This document shows, one piece after another, positions 8,205 through 15,585 of a stretch of DNA of 42,118 bases. The notes under the pieces are model-generated. The model did no database searches and had not been told where the DNA came from. It was given only the letters and a program-made list of their open reading frames with translations. The stretch is from the NCBI GenBank assembly GCA_003136595.1, contig PLEY01000086.1, positions 292-42,409 of the forward strand. Reading direction: 5' to 3'. The position numbers and the translations under genes are program-made. The stretch is from Burkholderiales bacterium. GTDB lineage: Bacteria; Pseudomonadota; Gammaproteobacteria; Burkholderiales; Burkholderiaceae_D. How positions within the stretch are numbered: position 1 is the first letter of the stretch; the number at the start of each line of letters is the position of its first letter.

Positions 8205-8840
8205 ATTGCTAGGCACCCGGATCCGTACCGATGCAGCGGGCCTGGACAGGTGCGCCTGCCCCCGGACGTCCGCGCGCCACGAGCTTGACATCACTCGGTC
8301 TCGTGTGTCCCAATACTGCTACGCCGACACCTCCTGAGAACGAACGGCGACGAGACATCTCACCTGAGCCGAGCACCCGACATCATGTCCGGGAGCGCCG
8401 CTTCAACATCCAAGTGAATGCATGGACACGCGCAATGCTTGACCGATCGATCCGGCCGCACTGGATCTGGCGACACCCCGGCGGTGGCCAGAGGCTTGCG
8501 CGCCCGATGCAACTGCAGGGGACGATCCATCACTCGTGCACCTTCGCCAAGCTTGGGCCGCGCACGTTGCCAGCCCGTGCCGGGGACGCACTGCGTAGCG
8601 CCCTGGTCCTGGACCATGGCATCAAGCCGGCCGTCGAGAACGCAGCCCGCAGGATCACCGGGATGTATGGCGCAGGCACCGGCTGCGTTCCGCGCTCGGC
8701 GCCTGTCGGTCGCGGGATCAGCGTTGCTTCGTGGGTCGGCCCAGACGCGAACCGCAAGCTCGTCCATCAGCGGATCAAGACGGCAACCCGTATCGCGCAG
8801 CAGGAAGACGCTGCCGATGGCGTGGCACTGACCCGCTAAG

Positions 8841-8884
8841 GGCCGGTGTGGCGTCACCCGTATATCCCTCAACGCCACCCGGCC
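8841..8884 (+). promoter_or_regulatory. Strong hairpin in the leader of the PqqU-like receptor gene
   Basis: GGCCGGTGTGGCGT (8841-8854) can pair with ACGCCACCCGGCC (8872-8884), giving a 13-bp GC-rich stem with a single bulged T and a 17-base loop. The stem ends 25 bases before the receptor's first ATG. There is no T-run after it, so it is not a standard intrinsic terminator. A 5'-leader control element, or a barrier to upstream transcription, is possible. Confidence 0.5.
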
Positions 8885-8909
8885 GGATCGGTCGGCACAG
8901 CCCTTACCG

Positions 8910-11084
8910 ATGAGAGTCATGCCCGTCCAATCCCCCGTCGTACCGGGCGCGCGCTCTGCCCGCCCAGCATGCCGAACCCACCGTCTACGCTGGCTCGCAC
9001 TGCTGTGTGTCGGGATCCTGCCTGGCGCGCTCGTCGCGCAGCAGGCCCCGCTCGAGCCCCTCGTCATCACAGCCACGCGCGTTGAGACGCCCGCATTTGA
9101 GGTCCCCGCCTCCGTATCAAGCGTCGATGCCAGCGAGATCGGCGATGCCCATCTCCAGGTGAACCTGGCAGAGAGCCTGGGCGGAATCCCGGGCCTCGTC
9201 GTGCGCGATCGCGAAAACTATGCGCAGGACCAGCAGATCTCGATTCGCGGCTTTGGAGCACGCACGAGTTTTGGAGTGACGGGGCTACGCATCTACGTCG
9301 ACGGGATCCCCGCGACGCTGCCCGACGGGCAGGGACAGATCACAAGCATCGACCTGGGTTCGGCGCAGCGCATCGAGATCCTGCGGGGTCCTGCGTCGGT
9401 GCTCTATGGCAATTCGTCCGGTGGGGTGATCCAGGTCTTCACGGCGAGCGGCGAAGGACAACCGCGCATCACAACCAGTCTGGAGGGCGGCAGTTTCGGC
9501 GAGATCCGCGAGGGCCTGAAGGCCGAGGGTGCAGCCGGACCCCTTGGCTTCGACATCGATGGCAGCCACTTCCAGACCTCCGGGTATCGCGACCACAGCG
9601 CCGCGGAGCGCGACCTGGTTAATGCCAAGATCACCTATGCCCTCGATCCCGACAGCCGCCTGACGGTCATCCTGAACAACGTCGAACAGCCGCGCGCTCT
9701 CGATCCCCTGGGCGCGACCCTTGCGGAATACCGTGCCAATCCGCGCGCGGTCGATCCGGCCGCGCTGGAATTCAACTCACGCAAGAGCATCAGCCAGACC
9801 CAGGGAGGGCTCATCTACGAACGGCGTCTCGATTCAGCCGACAGCATCACGTTGACGGCCTACGAAGGCCAGCGCGACGTCGAGCAGTTCCAGGCCATCC
9901 CGGTAGCCACACAGAAGAGCCCGACGAGCCCGGGCGGGGTGATCGTGCTGGCTCGCAGCTACGAGGGAGCCGATGCGCGCTGGAGCCGGCACGACGAACT
10001 GTTTGGCCTGCCCTACACGCTCGTGGCCGGCCTGGCCTACGACACGCTCGACGAGCACCGCTTTGGCTATAACAATTACCTGGGCAGTGACCTGGGCGTC
10101 CTCGGCAAGCTGCGGCGCGCGGCGGACAACGACGTGGGCAACTTCGACCAATATGTGGAGGGAACCGTCGCGCTCGCCGACGAGTGGAACGCAAGCCTTG
10201 GGGTGCGCAACAGTCGCGTGGCTTTCGAATCGGTCGATAACCATGTCCTCGCGGGTCACCCGAGCGGCAGCGGCGACGCGGTCTACAACGCGACTCTGCC
10301 GACCGCCGCACTCCTGTTCGCGCCGGCCGCCGATGTGCGCGTCTACGCTACGGCCAGCAGGGGCTTTGAGACCCCCACCCTCGATGAGCTCGCCTACCGA
10401 CCCAACGGCAGCGCCGGACTGAACTTCAGCCTCCAGCCAGCCCGCAGTGACAACTACGAGGTCGGCGTCAAGAGCCGCGGCACGCCTTTGGGCGACGTGA
10501 CGCTCGCAGCCTTTGCCATCAATACCGTCGATGAGATCATCACCCAGACCAATACTGCTGGCCGCTCGACCTACCAGAACGCCGGGAGTACGCGGCGCGA
10601 GGGTGTCGAACTCGGCGCCACGCAGACCTATGCCGGCTGGTGGCGGACTCGGCTGAGCTACACCTACCTGGACGCCTACTACCAGGACGCGTTTCTAACC
10701 TGCCAGAGTGTGCCGTGTGCCGCCCCGCGTACGCGCGTGGCAGCTGGAGACCGTCTGCCGGGCGTCGCGCGCAATACGCTCTACGGAGAACTCGCCTGGG
10801 TTCCGCCTCTCGGCTGGCGCGCCGGCCTCGAAGCGCGCGGATTGGGGCAGGTGTACGCCAATGACAGCAATACGGCGCGCGCCGTCGGTTATGCCATCGC
10901 CAGCGCGCACGTCGGCTACGTGACCCGGCTGGGCAAGGTCCCGGTCACCACGTTCCTGCGCGTGGACAATCTCTTCGATCGGCGCTACGTCGGCTCGGTG
11001 ATCGTCGATGAGACGAGCGCGCGCTATTATGAACCGGGCTTCGGACGCAGCTTCACCGCAGGCATATCCGCAACCTTCTCCTAG
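8910..11084 (+). CDS. pqqU: TonB-dependent receptor, PqqU/YncD-like (PQQ uptake)
   Basis: This 724-residue outer-membrane receptor has a signal sequence (LRWLALLCVGILPGALVAQ, ending near residue 44), a TonB box (LVITATRV), a plug domain and a 22-strand-type barrel ending in Phe-Ser. It resembles E. coli YncD, renamed PqqU for importing pyrroloquinoline quinone. Shared stretches, from memory of that protein, include ENYAQD, SIRGFGARTSFGVTGLR, YVDGIPATLPDGQGQ, a region with GYNNY, SRGFETPTLDELAYR, YQNAGSTRREGVEL, and VDNLFDRRYVGSVIV followed by RYYEP. This is far closer than a generic siderophore receptor would be. It has no partner genes beside it. ATG at 8910 lacks a clear ribosome site; ATG at 8919 is an alternative. 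Import of PQQ for periplasmic PQQ-dependent dehydrogenases is inferred from family. Confidence 0.85.
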   Translation: MRVMPVQSPVVPGARSARPACRTHRLRWLALLCVGILPGALVAQQAPLEPLVITATRVETPAFEVPASVSSVDASEIGDAHLQVNLAESLGGIPGLVVRDRENYAQDQQISIRGFGARTSFGVTGLRIYVDGIPATLPDGQGQITSIDLGSAQRIEILRGPASVLYGNSSGGVIQVFTASGEGQPRITTSLEGGSFGEIREGLKAEGAAGPLGFDIDGSHFQTSGYRDHSAAERDLVNAKITYALDPDSRLTVILNNVEQPRALDPLGATLAEYRANPRAVDPAALEFNSRKSISQTQGGLIYERRLDSADSITLTAYEGQRDVEQFQAIPVATQKSPTSPGGVIVLARSYEGADARWSRHDELFGLPYTLVAGLAYDTLDEHRFGYNNYLGSDLGVLGKLRRAADNDVGNFDQYVEGTVALADEWNASLGVRNSRVAFESVDNHVLAGHPSGSGDAVYNATLPTAALLFAPAADVRVYATASRGFETPTLDELAYRPNGSAGLNFSLQPARSDNYEVGVKSRGTPLGDVTLAAFAINTVDEIITQTNTAGRSTYQNAGSTRREGVELGATQTYAGWWRTRLSYTYLDAYYQDAFLTCQSVPCAAPRTRVAAGDRLPGVARNTLYGELAWVPPLGWRAGLEARGLGQVYANDSNTARAVGYAIASAHVGYVTRLGKVPVTTFLRVDNLFDRRYVGSVIVDETSARYYEPGFGRSFTAGISATFS

Positions 11085-11097
11085 GGTGCGCGGGCGC

Positions 11098-11973
11098 TCA
11101 GGGTCGGTAGGTCTTGATGACGGCCGCGTCATCGAGCCCGGCATAGCCCTCCGCGACAGTCTGCTCGAGTCGGGCCAGTGCCGCCCTGCCCAGCGGCGTG
11201 GCGGCGCCCACGCCGTCGGCCATGCGGGTTGCCAGACCGACATCCTTGGTCAGGATCGGGACGCGGGCACGCGGGCCGAAGTCATCCTCGAGCACACGGC
11301 CCATCCGATCCTGAAACACCCACGAATCCCCACTCGACTCGCAGATGACCTCGTAGATGCGCCGTGGATCGAGTCCCATCCTCTCACCCAGTGCAAACGC
11401 CTCGGCAGCGGCGACGAGGTTGATCCCGGCGAGCAGGTTGTTGACGAGCTTGATTCGTGCACCATCACCCACCCGCTCGCTGATGATAAAGCGCCGGTTG
11501 GCCATGCACGTGAGAATGGCATCGAATTCGGCGATACGCCGGGCATCCCCCGCTAGCATCATGCTCATCGTCCCGGCACAGGCCCGGGCCGGCCCCCCCG
11601 AGATCGGCGCATCGATGAGATCGATCCCCAGTGCGCGCAGCCGCTCGGCGCAACCGATCACGGCCTCCGGTGCGATGGTCGAGCACACCATGACCGTTGC
11701 TCGTCGGGTGCGCCCGGCGGCAACGCCGTCCGCACCGAACAGCACCGCCTCGACCTCAGCGGCATTGACGACCACCACGAGCACGAGATCGACCCGATCC
11801 GCGAGCGCGGCAGGCGAGCTCGCAATCTCCATGCCCAGCTCCCGGGCTTCATCCTCCGCCTCGCGCCGCACGTCGCGCACGAGCGGCAGATGGCCCCGCG
11901 AGAGAAGATTCTTCGCGATCGCCAATCCCATGGCGCCGATCCCGATGACGCCGACAACGGGGGGGGTTGTCAT
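11098..11973 (-). CDS. Beta-hydroxyacid dehydrogenase (3-hydroxyisobutyrate / tartronate semialdehyde reductase family)
   Basis: This is a 291-residue NAD(P)-dependent member of the beta-HAD family. The N-terminal Rossmann motif is VGVIGIGAMGLAIAKNLL. The substrate loop reads DAPISGGPARACAGTMSMMLAG. The catalytic Lys is Lys175 in GARIKLVNNLLAGINL, and a C-terminal ILTKDVGLA stretch contains the conserved Lys-Asp. Possible reactions are 3-hydroxyisobutyrate, tartronate semialdehyde/glycerate or L-threonate oxidoreduction; sequence alone does not decide. ATG at 11973 has GGAAGG before it. It converges with pqqU (stop 11084), 13 bp away, and lies downstream of the cytochrome b561 gene on the same strand. 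It could serve the sugar-acid pathway to the left, but it is separated from it by pqqU. Confidence 0.87.
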   Translation of the reverse strand: MTTPPVVGVIGIGAMGLAIAKNLLSRGHLPLVRDVRREAEDEARELGMEIASSPAALADRVDLVLVVVVNAAEVEAVLFGADGVAAGRTRRATVMVCSTIAPEAVIGCAERLRALGIDLIDAPISGGPARACAGTMSMMLAGDARRIAEFDAILTCMANRRFIISERVGDGARIKLVNNLLAGINLVAAAEAFALGERMGLDPRRIYEVICESSGDSWVFQDRMGRVLEDDFGPRARVPILTKDVGLATRMADGVGAATPLGRAALARLEQTVAEGYAGLDDAAVIKTYRP

Positions 11974-12030
11974 AGACCTTCCGCTCTTCAGTGGTCCGCC
12001 CGACGCCTTCCCTTGCCCGGGCAGTGAGGC

Positions 12031-12591
12031 TCAGGGCAACATGCGCTCAATTTCGGGCTCGCGGTCGAGAAACTGGTGCTTGAGGGCGGCGCCAATGTGG
12101 AGGATGAGCAGTGCATAGAGGACGTAGGCAAGATAGTGATGGATGAGACCAAACACGTCGTGTAGCGTCTCCTTGAAAGCGGGATCGAGATTCATGATCC
12201 ATCCCATGCGGGGCCAGGGCAGCAGACCGTAGAGCTGCATGGGATGCGTGGCCGCGTCCTTCCAAGCCGAATCGTGCATCCAGCCCGACAGCGGCAGACA
12301 CAGCATCAGCGCATAGAAGCTGCCGTGCGCGGCGGCGGCGCTGATGCGTTCCCAGCGCGCATAACTGTCGGGCAAGGCCGGGGGGCGATGGGCCACGCGC
12401 CACAGCAGCCGCAATACAGCAAGGCCAAGCACCGTGATGCCGATCGACTTATGCGTGTCAATAACGGGTCGCGTCAGGTCGTCGGGAAGCGAGTCGACCA
12501 CCCATACGAGACACAGATTGGTCGTGATCAAAACGGCGACCAGCCAGTGCAGGACGATGGCCACGGTCGTATATTTTGCAGGAGAGGACAT
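12031..12591 (-). CDS. Cytochrome b561 family membrane protein
   Basis: The 186-residue protein has four hydrophobic helices and the His pattern of bacterial (CybB-like) cytochrome b561. The patterns are VLHWLVAVLI in helix 1, DTHKSIGITVLGLAVLRLLWR in helix 2, AHGSFYALMLCLPLSGW in helix 3 and HHYLAYVLYALLILHIGAALKHQF in helix 4. The paired His residues would hold two b-type hemes that pass electrons between the quinone pool and oxygen or periplasmic partners. I start at the ATG at 12591 (MSSPAKYTTVAIVLHW), which matches family length; an upstream in-frame ATG would add an unlikely 32-residue extension running into the direct repeats. It lies 57 bp upstream of the beta-HAD gene, on the same strand, and divergent from the glycosyltransferase. 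Confidence 0.88.
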   Translation of the reverse strand: MSSPAKYTTVAIVLHWLVAVLITTNLCLVWVVDSLPDDLTRPVIDTHKSIGITVLGLAVLRLLWRVAHRPPALPDSYARWERISAAAAHGSFYALMLCLPLSGWMHDSAWKDAATHPMQLYGLLPWPRMGWIMNLDPAFKETLHDVFGLIHHYLAYVLYALLILHIGAALKHQFLDREPEIERMLP

Positions 12592-12653
12592 GCCTGGGTG
12601 CCGACCTGAAAGAAGTTGAGGAAACGGGAGCGGGTGCCGCCCGATGCAACCGG

Positions 12654-12683
12654 ACATGGCCGTACATGGCCGTACTTGGCCTG
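12654..12683. repeat. 10-bp tandem repeat, three units (ACATGGCCGT)
   Basis: Two exact copies of ACATGGCCGT (12654-12663 and 12664-12673) are followed by a diverged copy ACTTGGCCTG. The array lies in the divergent space between the cytochrome b561 and glycosyltransferase genes and may overlap their promoters. Confidence 0.75.
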
Positions 12684-12736
12684 ACATAGAAGCTCGTCAC
12701 CGGACGTAACAGCGCGGAACGCGCGCAACGCCGGCG

Positions 12737-12750
12737 GGTCCCATGGGACC
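12737..12750. promoter_or_regulatory. 14-bp perfect palindrome, candidate operator
   Basis: GGTCCCATGGGACC is a perfect palindrome centred in the divergent region, 31 bp before the first possible start of the glycosyltransferase. No regulator is encoded beside it. Perfect 14-mers can arise by chance in GC-rich DNA, so this is tentative. Confidence 0.3.
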
Positions 12751-12780
12751 GCACACCCCAGCACGGGCTCGAAACCACAA

Positions 12781-14382
12781 GTGATGGTAGCCTTGTTTGA
12801 GAAACCGCGCAGGCGCGGGACTTGCTCTTCTGGCGGATGGCCAGGTCGCGCGCAACGTCAGGACCGGCGTAAAAGGACATCCGCTCGAGCCTCGAACGCG
12901 TATCTGCAGGATCGACCCGGTGATTGGAATTGGCTTGTGAATCGCTCTCTTGAACGTGCACGGATTGCGTCGTCCCCACGCTGGTCGCCGCCGCCTACGC
13001 CATGGATCAGCATCGCAATCCACGGCACCGTGCTGGCCGGATGGATCTCGACCTTCATCGCCGCGTTCATATTGGGTGGCGTGTTCGCATGGTCTGCCGG
13101 TCTCGCCTATGTGACCTACGACACGCTCCTTCTGTGTTTTGTCTTCCAAAAGACGTTCCGGCTCGTGCGGCGCGATGCGTCGCAGAAGGCCGCAGGCGGG
13201 CGGGTGACTTTGGGCGTGATCGTCGCCGCGCACAACGAGGCCGTGGTGTTGCCGACGACCCTGTCTGCTCTGCTTGGCCAAACCGACCCGGCCGATGCCA
13301 TCATCGTCGCCGACGATGGCTCTGACGACGCGTCTGATGTGCTGCTCGAGCACGACTATGGACTGGAGAAGCCCGCGCTCGGTCAACTCAGCGCAGCAAG
13401 CCGCCTCTATCCGAGCCTCTACTGGCTGCGGCTTGCGCGGGGGGGCAAGGGGGCTGCGTTGAACGCCGCCATGCTCGAGATCGAGACGGATGCAGTCGTG
13501 ACGGTGGATGGCGATACGTTGCTTGATCCCGGTGCGCTCGCCGCGATGCGCACCGCGTTCTCGGCCGAGCCCGAACTAGTCGCCGCGACGGGGGTGCTAA
13601 CGCCAGTGTGCAGCAACTCCTTCGGCGGCCGCTGTTTCGAGTGGTTCCAGACCTACGAATACATCCGCAATTTTCTGTCGCGCTATGCCTGGATGCGACT
13701 CGATAGTCTGCTGCTGATCTCAGGGGCCTTCGCCGGCTTTCGGCGCGGCGCGGTCATCGAGGTGGGTGGCTTCGAGCCGGACTGCCTCGTCGAGGATTAC
13801 GAACTGATCCATCGTCTGCGACGCCACGGTGTGCGGCACGGGCTCAAGTGGACGACGCAGGTGCTGGGTGGCGCGCGTGCCCGCACCGAAGCGCCCGGAT
13901 CGGTGCAGGCATTCCTCCGACAGCGCCGGCGCTGGTTCGGCGGCTTCCTTCAGACGCAGTACTGGTACCGCGACATGGTCGGCGACCGGCAATACGGCGC
14001 GCTTGGCACACTGATGTTGCCGGTCAAGGCGATCGACACCTTGCAGCCCCTGTTTGGCTTGACGGCTCTCGTCATTCTTCTCGGAGCACTTGTGACCGGC
14101 AAGAGCGCACTCATCATCCCCGTTAGCGGCGTGATCCTTCTCAAGATTGCAATTGACCTTGTGTTTCACCTGTGGTCGGTGCATCTCTACCGGGCCTGGG
14201 TCGGGGAAGGGACCCGGGCGCGCTTCGGTCTTGCGCTGCTGGCTGCGCTCGCCGAGCCTTTCAGCTTCCAGATCCTGCGCCATCTCGGTGCGGCATGGGG
14301 CTGGCTTTACTTCATGACAGGACGCAAGCGCTGGGGTCGGCAACGTCGGGTCGGCGTCATCGACTCGATCGAGGCCAAGTGA
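12781..14382 (+). CDS. Processive family 2 glycosyltransferase (cellulose/poly-GlcNAc synthase-like)
   Basis: This is a membrane glycosyltransferase of up to 533 residues. It has the full set of GT2 motifs: VIVAAHNE, VADDGSDD, the metal-binding VDGDT, SGAFAGFRRG, LVEDYEL and QRRRW (QxxRW, typical of processive enzymes). Hydrophobic segments flank the catalytic domain: two near the N-terminus (WISTFIAAFILGGVFAW and following) and three or four in the C-terminal third. Such proteins polymerise a sugar and push it across the inner membrane. The first 50 residues are Arg-rich and unlike the family, so the GTG at 12937 may be the true start (481 residues); neither start has a clear ribosome site. 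No companion secretion genes lie nearby, so the polymer is unknown. A link to the c-di-GMP proteins further right is only suggestive. Confidence 0.85.
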   Translation: MMVALFEKPRRRGTCSSGGWPGRAQRQDRRKRTSARASNAYLQDRPGDWNWLVNRSLERARIASSPRWSPPPTPWISIAIHGTVLAGWISTFIAAFILGGVFAWSAGLAYVTYDTLLLCFVFQKTFRLVRRDASQKAAGGRVTLGVIVAAHNEAVVLPTTLSALLGQTDPADAIIVADDGSDDASDVLLEHDYGLEKPALGQLSAASRLYPSLYWLRLARGGKGAALNAAMLEIETDAVVTVDGDTLLDPGALAAMRTAFSAEPELVAATGVLTPVCSNSFGGRCFEWFQTYEYIRNFLSRYAWMRLDSLLLISGAFAGFRRGAVIEVGGFEPDCLVEDYELIHRLRRHGVRHGLKWTTQVLGGARARTEAPGSVQAFLRQRRRWFGGFLQTQYWYRDMVGDRQYGALGTLMLPVKAIDTLQPLFGLTALVILLGALVTGKSALIIPVSGVILLKIAIDLVFHLWSVHLYRAWVGEGTRARFGLALLAALAEPFSFQILRHLGAAWGWLYFMTGRKRWGRQRRVGVIDSIEAK

Positions 14383-14575
14383 GCGCGTCAAGCGGACCGA
14401 ATCGGGCTTGGAAGGCTGCGCCCCAATGCAGTGCGGATCAGCTCACTTACATTTCGTTACAACTTGGTCCCGGCATTCGGAAATGTATCCGCACCGTCCC
14501 CAGGGCGCGAAACAGCAAGTCTGGTTCCATCGATGGGATTAGAATATGGGCCCTTTACCCTCGAAAGCAGTCACG

Positions 14576-14845
14576 ATGACTACGACAACCAAGAAACCCA
14601 ACAGCGCCTTCATGGCGCCACTGAAGCCCAGTGATGCGCTGGCTGCGGCGATTGGCCCCGAGGCTGTTCCCCGTACCGAGATCACCAAGAAAATCTGGGC
14701 CTACATCAAGAGCCACAATCTCCAGGATGAGAAGAACAAGCGCCTCATCAATGCTGATGCGAACCTGCAGAAGGTCTTCGGTAAACCCCAGGTCACGATG
14801 TTCGAGATGACCAAGCTGTTGCAGCCGCATCTGGCCAAGATCTAG
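14576..14845 (+). CDS. SWIB/MDM2-domain mini-protein
   Basis: This is an 89-residue basic protein that is essentially one SWIB domain (residues about 18-86: APLKPSDALAAAIGPEAVPRTEITKKIWAYIKSHNLQD, then RLINADANLQKVFGK and FEMTKLLQPHL). In eukaryotes SWIB is part of chromatin-remodelling complexes. Free-standing bacterial versions occur in many proteobacteria and chlamydiae, and their function is not established. The N-terminal tail (MTTTTKKPNS) is lysine- and threonine-rich, which would suit nucleic-acid binding. I start at ATG 14576; an in-frame ATG at 14546 would add ten residues. The gene stands alone, with about 190 bp before it. Confidence 0.88.
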   Translation: MTTTTKKPNSAFMAPLKPSDALAAAIGPEAVPRTEITKKIWAYIKSHNLQDEKNKRLINADANLQKVFGKPQVTMFEMTKLLQPHLAKI

Positions 14846-14880
14846 GCGCGGCCGAGAAGCGCTCGCATGGGCACCACGTC

Positions 14881-15009
14881 TTAGCGCCAGCCTCTGGAGT
14901 ACGGGTGCCGCCGCTGGAGATCCCGAACCTGCGGCTCGTACAGCACCCAGACGCCGTCGGTGTCAGAGAGATCGCATGCGCACTGAGTGACACTCCCCTG
15001 GTAGGCCAT
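14881..15009 (-). CDS. Possible small protein of 42 residues
   Basis: Between the SWIB and EIIA genes, a minus-strand frame from ATG 15009 to TAA 14881 encodes 42 residues beginning MAYQGSVTQCACD and ending HPYSRGWR. Its composition (VWVLYEPQVRDLQ) is more protein-like than most chance frames here. There is no strong ribosome-binding site and I do not recognise it. Treat it as a candidate only. Confidence 0.25.
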   Translation of the reverse strand: MAYQGSVTQCACDLSDTDGVWVLYEPQVRDLQRRHPYSRGWR

Positions 15010-15065
15010 GACTGAAGATGGCAGGGGAGCTTGCGCCCACCAAATCGGCGCCCCCGAGTGCAGAG

Positions 15066-15539
15066 CTACCTGCGCTTGGCAAGCGGGCTGCCCGAATTGA
15101 TGAACAGTTCCCAGACGGCCTCGCGGCTCGCGAGCCTGACGAGGCGGGTTCTGAAGGCCTCGCTCGAAAAGCGCTCGGCCACCTCGGCAAGGATGCTCAA
15201 ATGCTCCGCCGCCCCCTGCCTTGGCACCACAAGCAAAAAGAACAGATTTGCGGGAAGCGCGTCTGGCGCATCAAAGTCGATCGGCTCCCTGGTGCGGACC
15301 AGGGCAGCCACGGGCCTGTCCAGACCGGTGATCCGTGTGTGAGGAATCGCGACGCCTAGGCCGAGGGCGGTCGATCCCTGCGCCTCGCGCGCGGCAAGCC
15401 CGGTCACCACGGCGTCGCCGTCAAGACCTGGCCGCCCTTCCCAAAGGCGGGCGACCTGCTCGAACAGTTCAGTGCGAGTGTGCACTTCGACGTCGAGCAG
15501 GATGTCCTGGATCGCAAGACACTCGCCAAGCCCCGTCAT
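15066..15539 (-). CDS. PTS EIIA (PtsN-like) domain protein
   Basis: The 157-residue protein is a single EIIA domain of the fructose/nitrogen-regulatory (PtsN, EIIA-Ntr) type. The phospho-accepting His is His67 in LGLGVAIPHTRITGL, and RQGAAEHLSILAEVAERFSS is the usual C-terminal helix region. Such proteins receive phosphate through the nitrogen PTS and regulate potassium transport, nitrogen genes and other targets by binding partners. The ATG at 15539 fits the family start. It follows the outer-membrane efflux gene by 46 bp on the same strand, so it may be transcribed with the RND pump. The usual neighbours of ptsN (rpoN, hpf, rapZ) are absent, so this could be a second, specialised copy rather than the housekeeping one. 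Confidence 0.87.
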   Translation of the reverse strand: MTGLGECLAIQDILLDVEVHTRTELFEQVARLWEGRPGLDGDAVVTGLAAREAQGSTALGLGVAIPHTRITGLDRPVAALVRTREPIDFDAPDALPANLFFLLVVPRQGAAEHLSILAEVAERFSSEAFRTRLVRLASREAVWELFINSGSPLAKRR

Positions 15540-15585
15540 GCGCTGGCACCTAGCGTGACCCGGCGCTGGGCCAACCCCTTGGTTG

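Larger units (their letters stand above)
7858..8909. other. 1-kb intergenic stretch without a recognisable gene
   Basis: No open frame here resembles a known protein. The longest frames (8231-8839 plus and 8360-9076 minus) are rich in Arg, Pro and Ala, as expected from chance frames in high-GC DNA. The region contains a 12-bp palindrome at the GntR stop codon (7850-7861), an 11-bp tandem repeat (8161-8204) and a strong hairpin just before pqqU (8841-8884). A decayed gene or an unrecognised RNA is possible but not shown. Confidence 0.5.

Noticed and set aside
8231-9076. Long open frames on both strands (202 residues plus, 238 residues minus) in the region before pqqU
   Set aside because: Both are rich in Arg, Pro, Ala and Gly, have no recognisable motif and no good ribosome site, and mirror each other as expected in GC-rich DNA. 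A decayed gene cannot be excluded.
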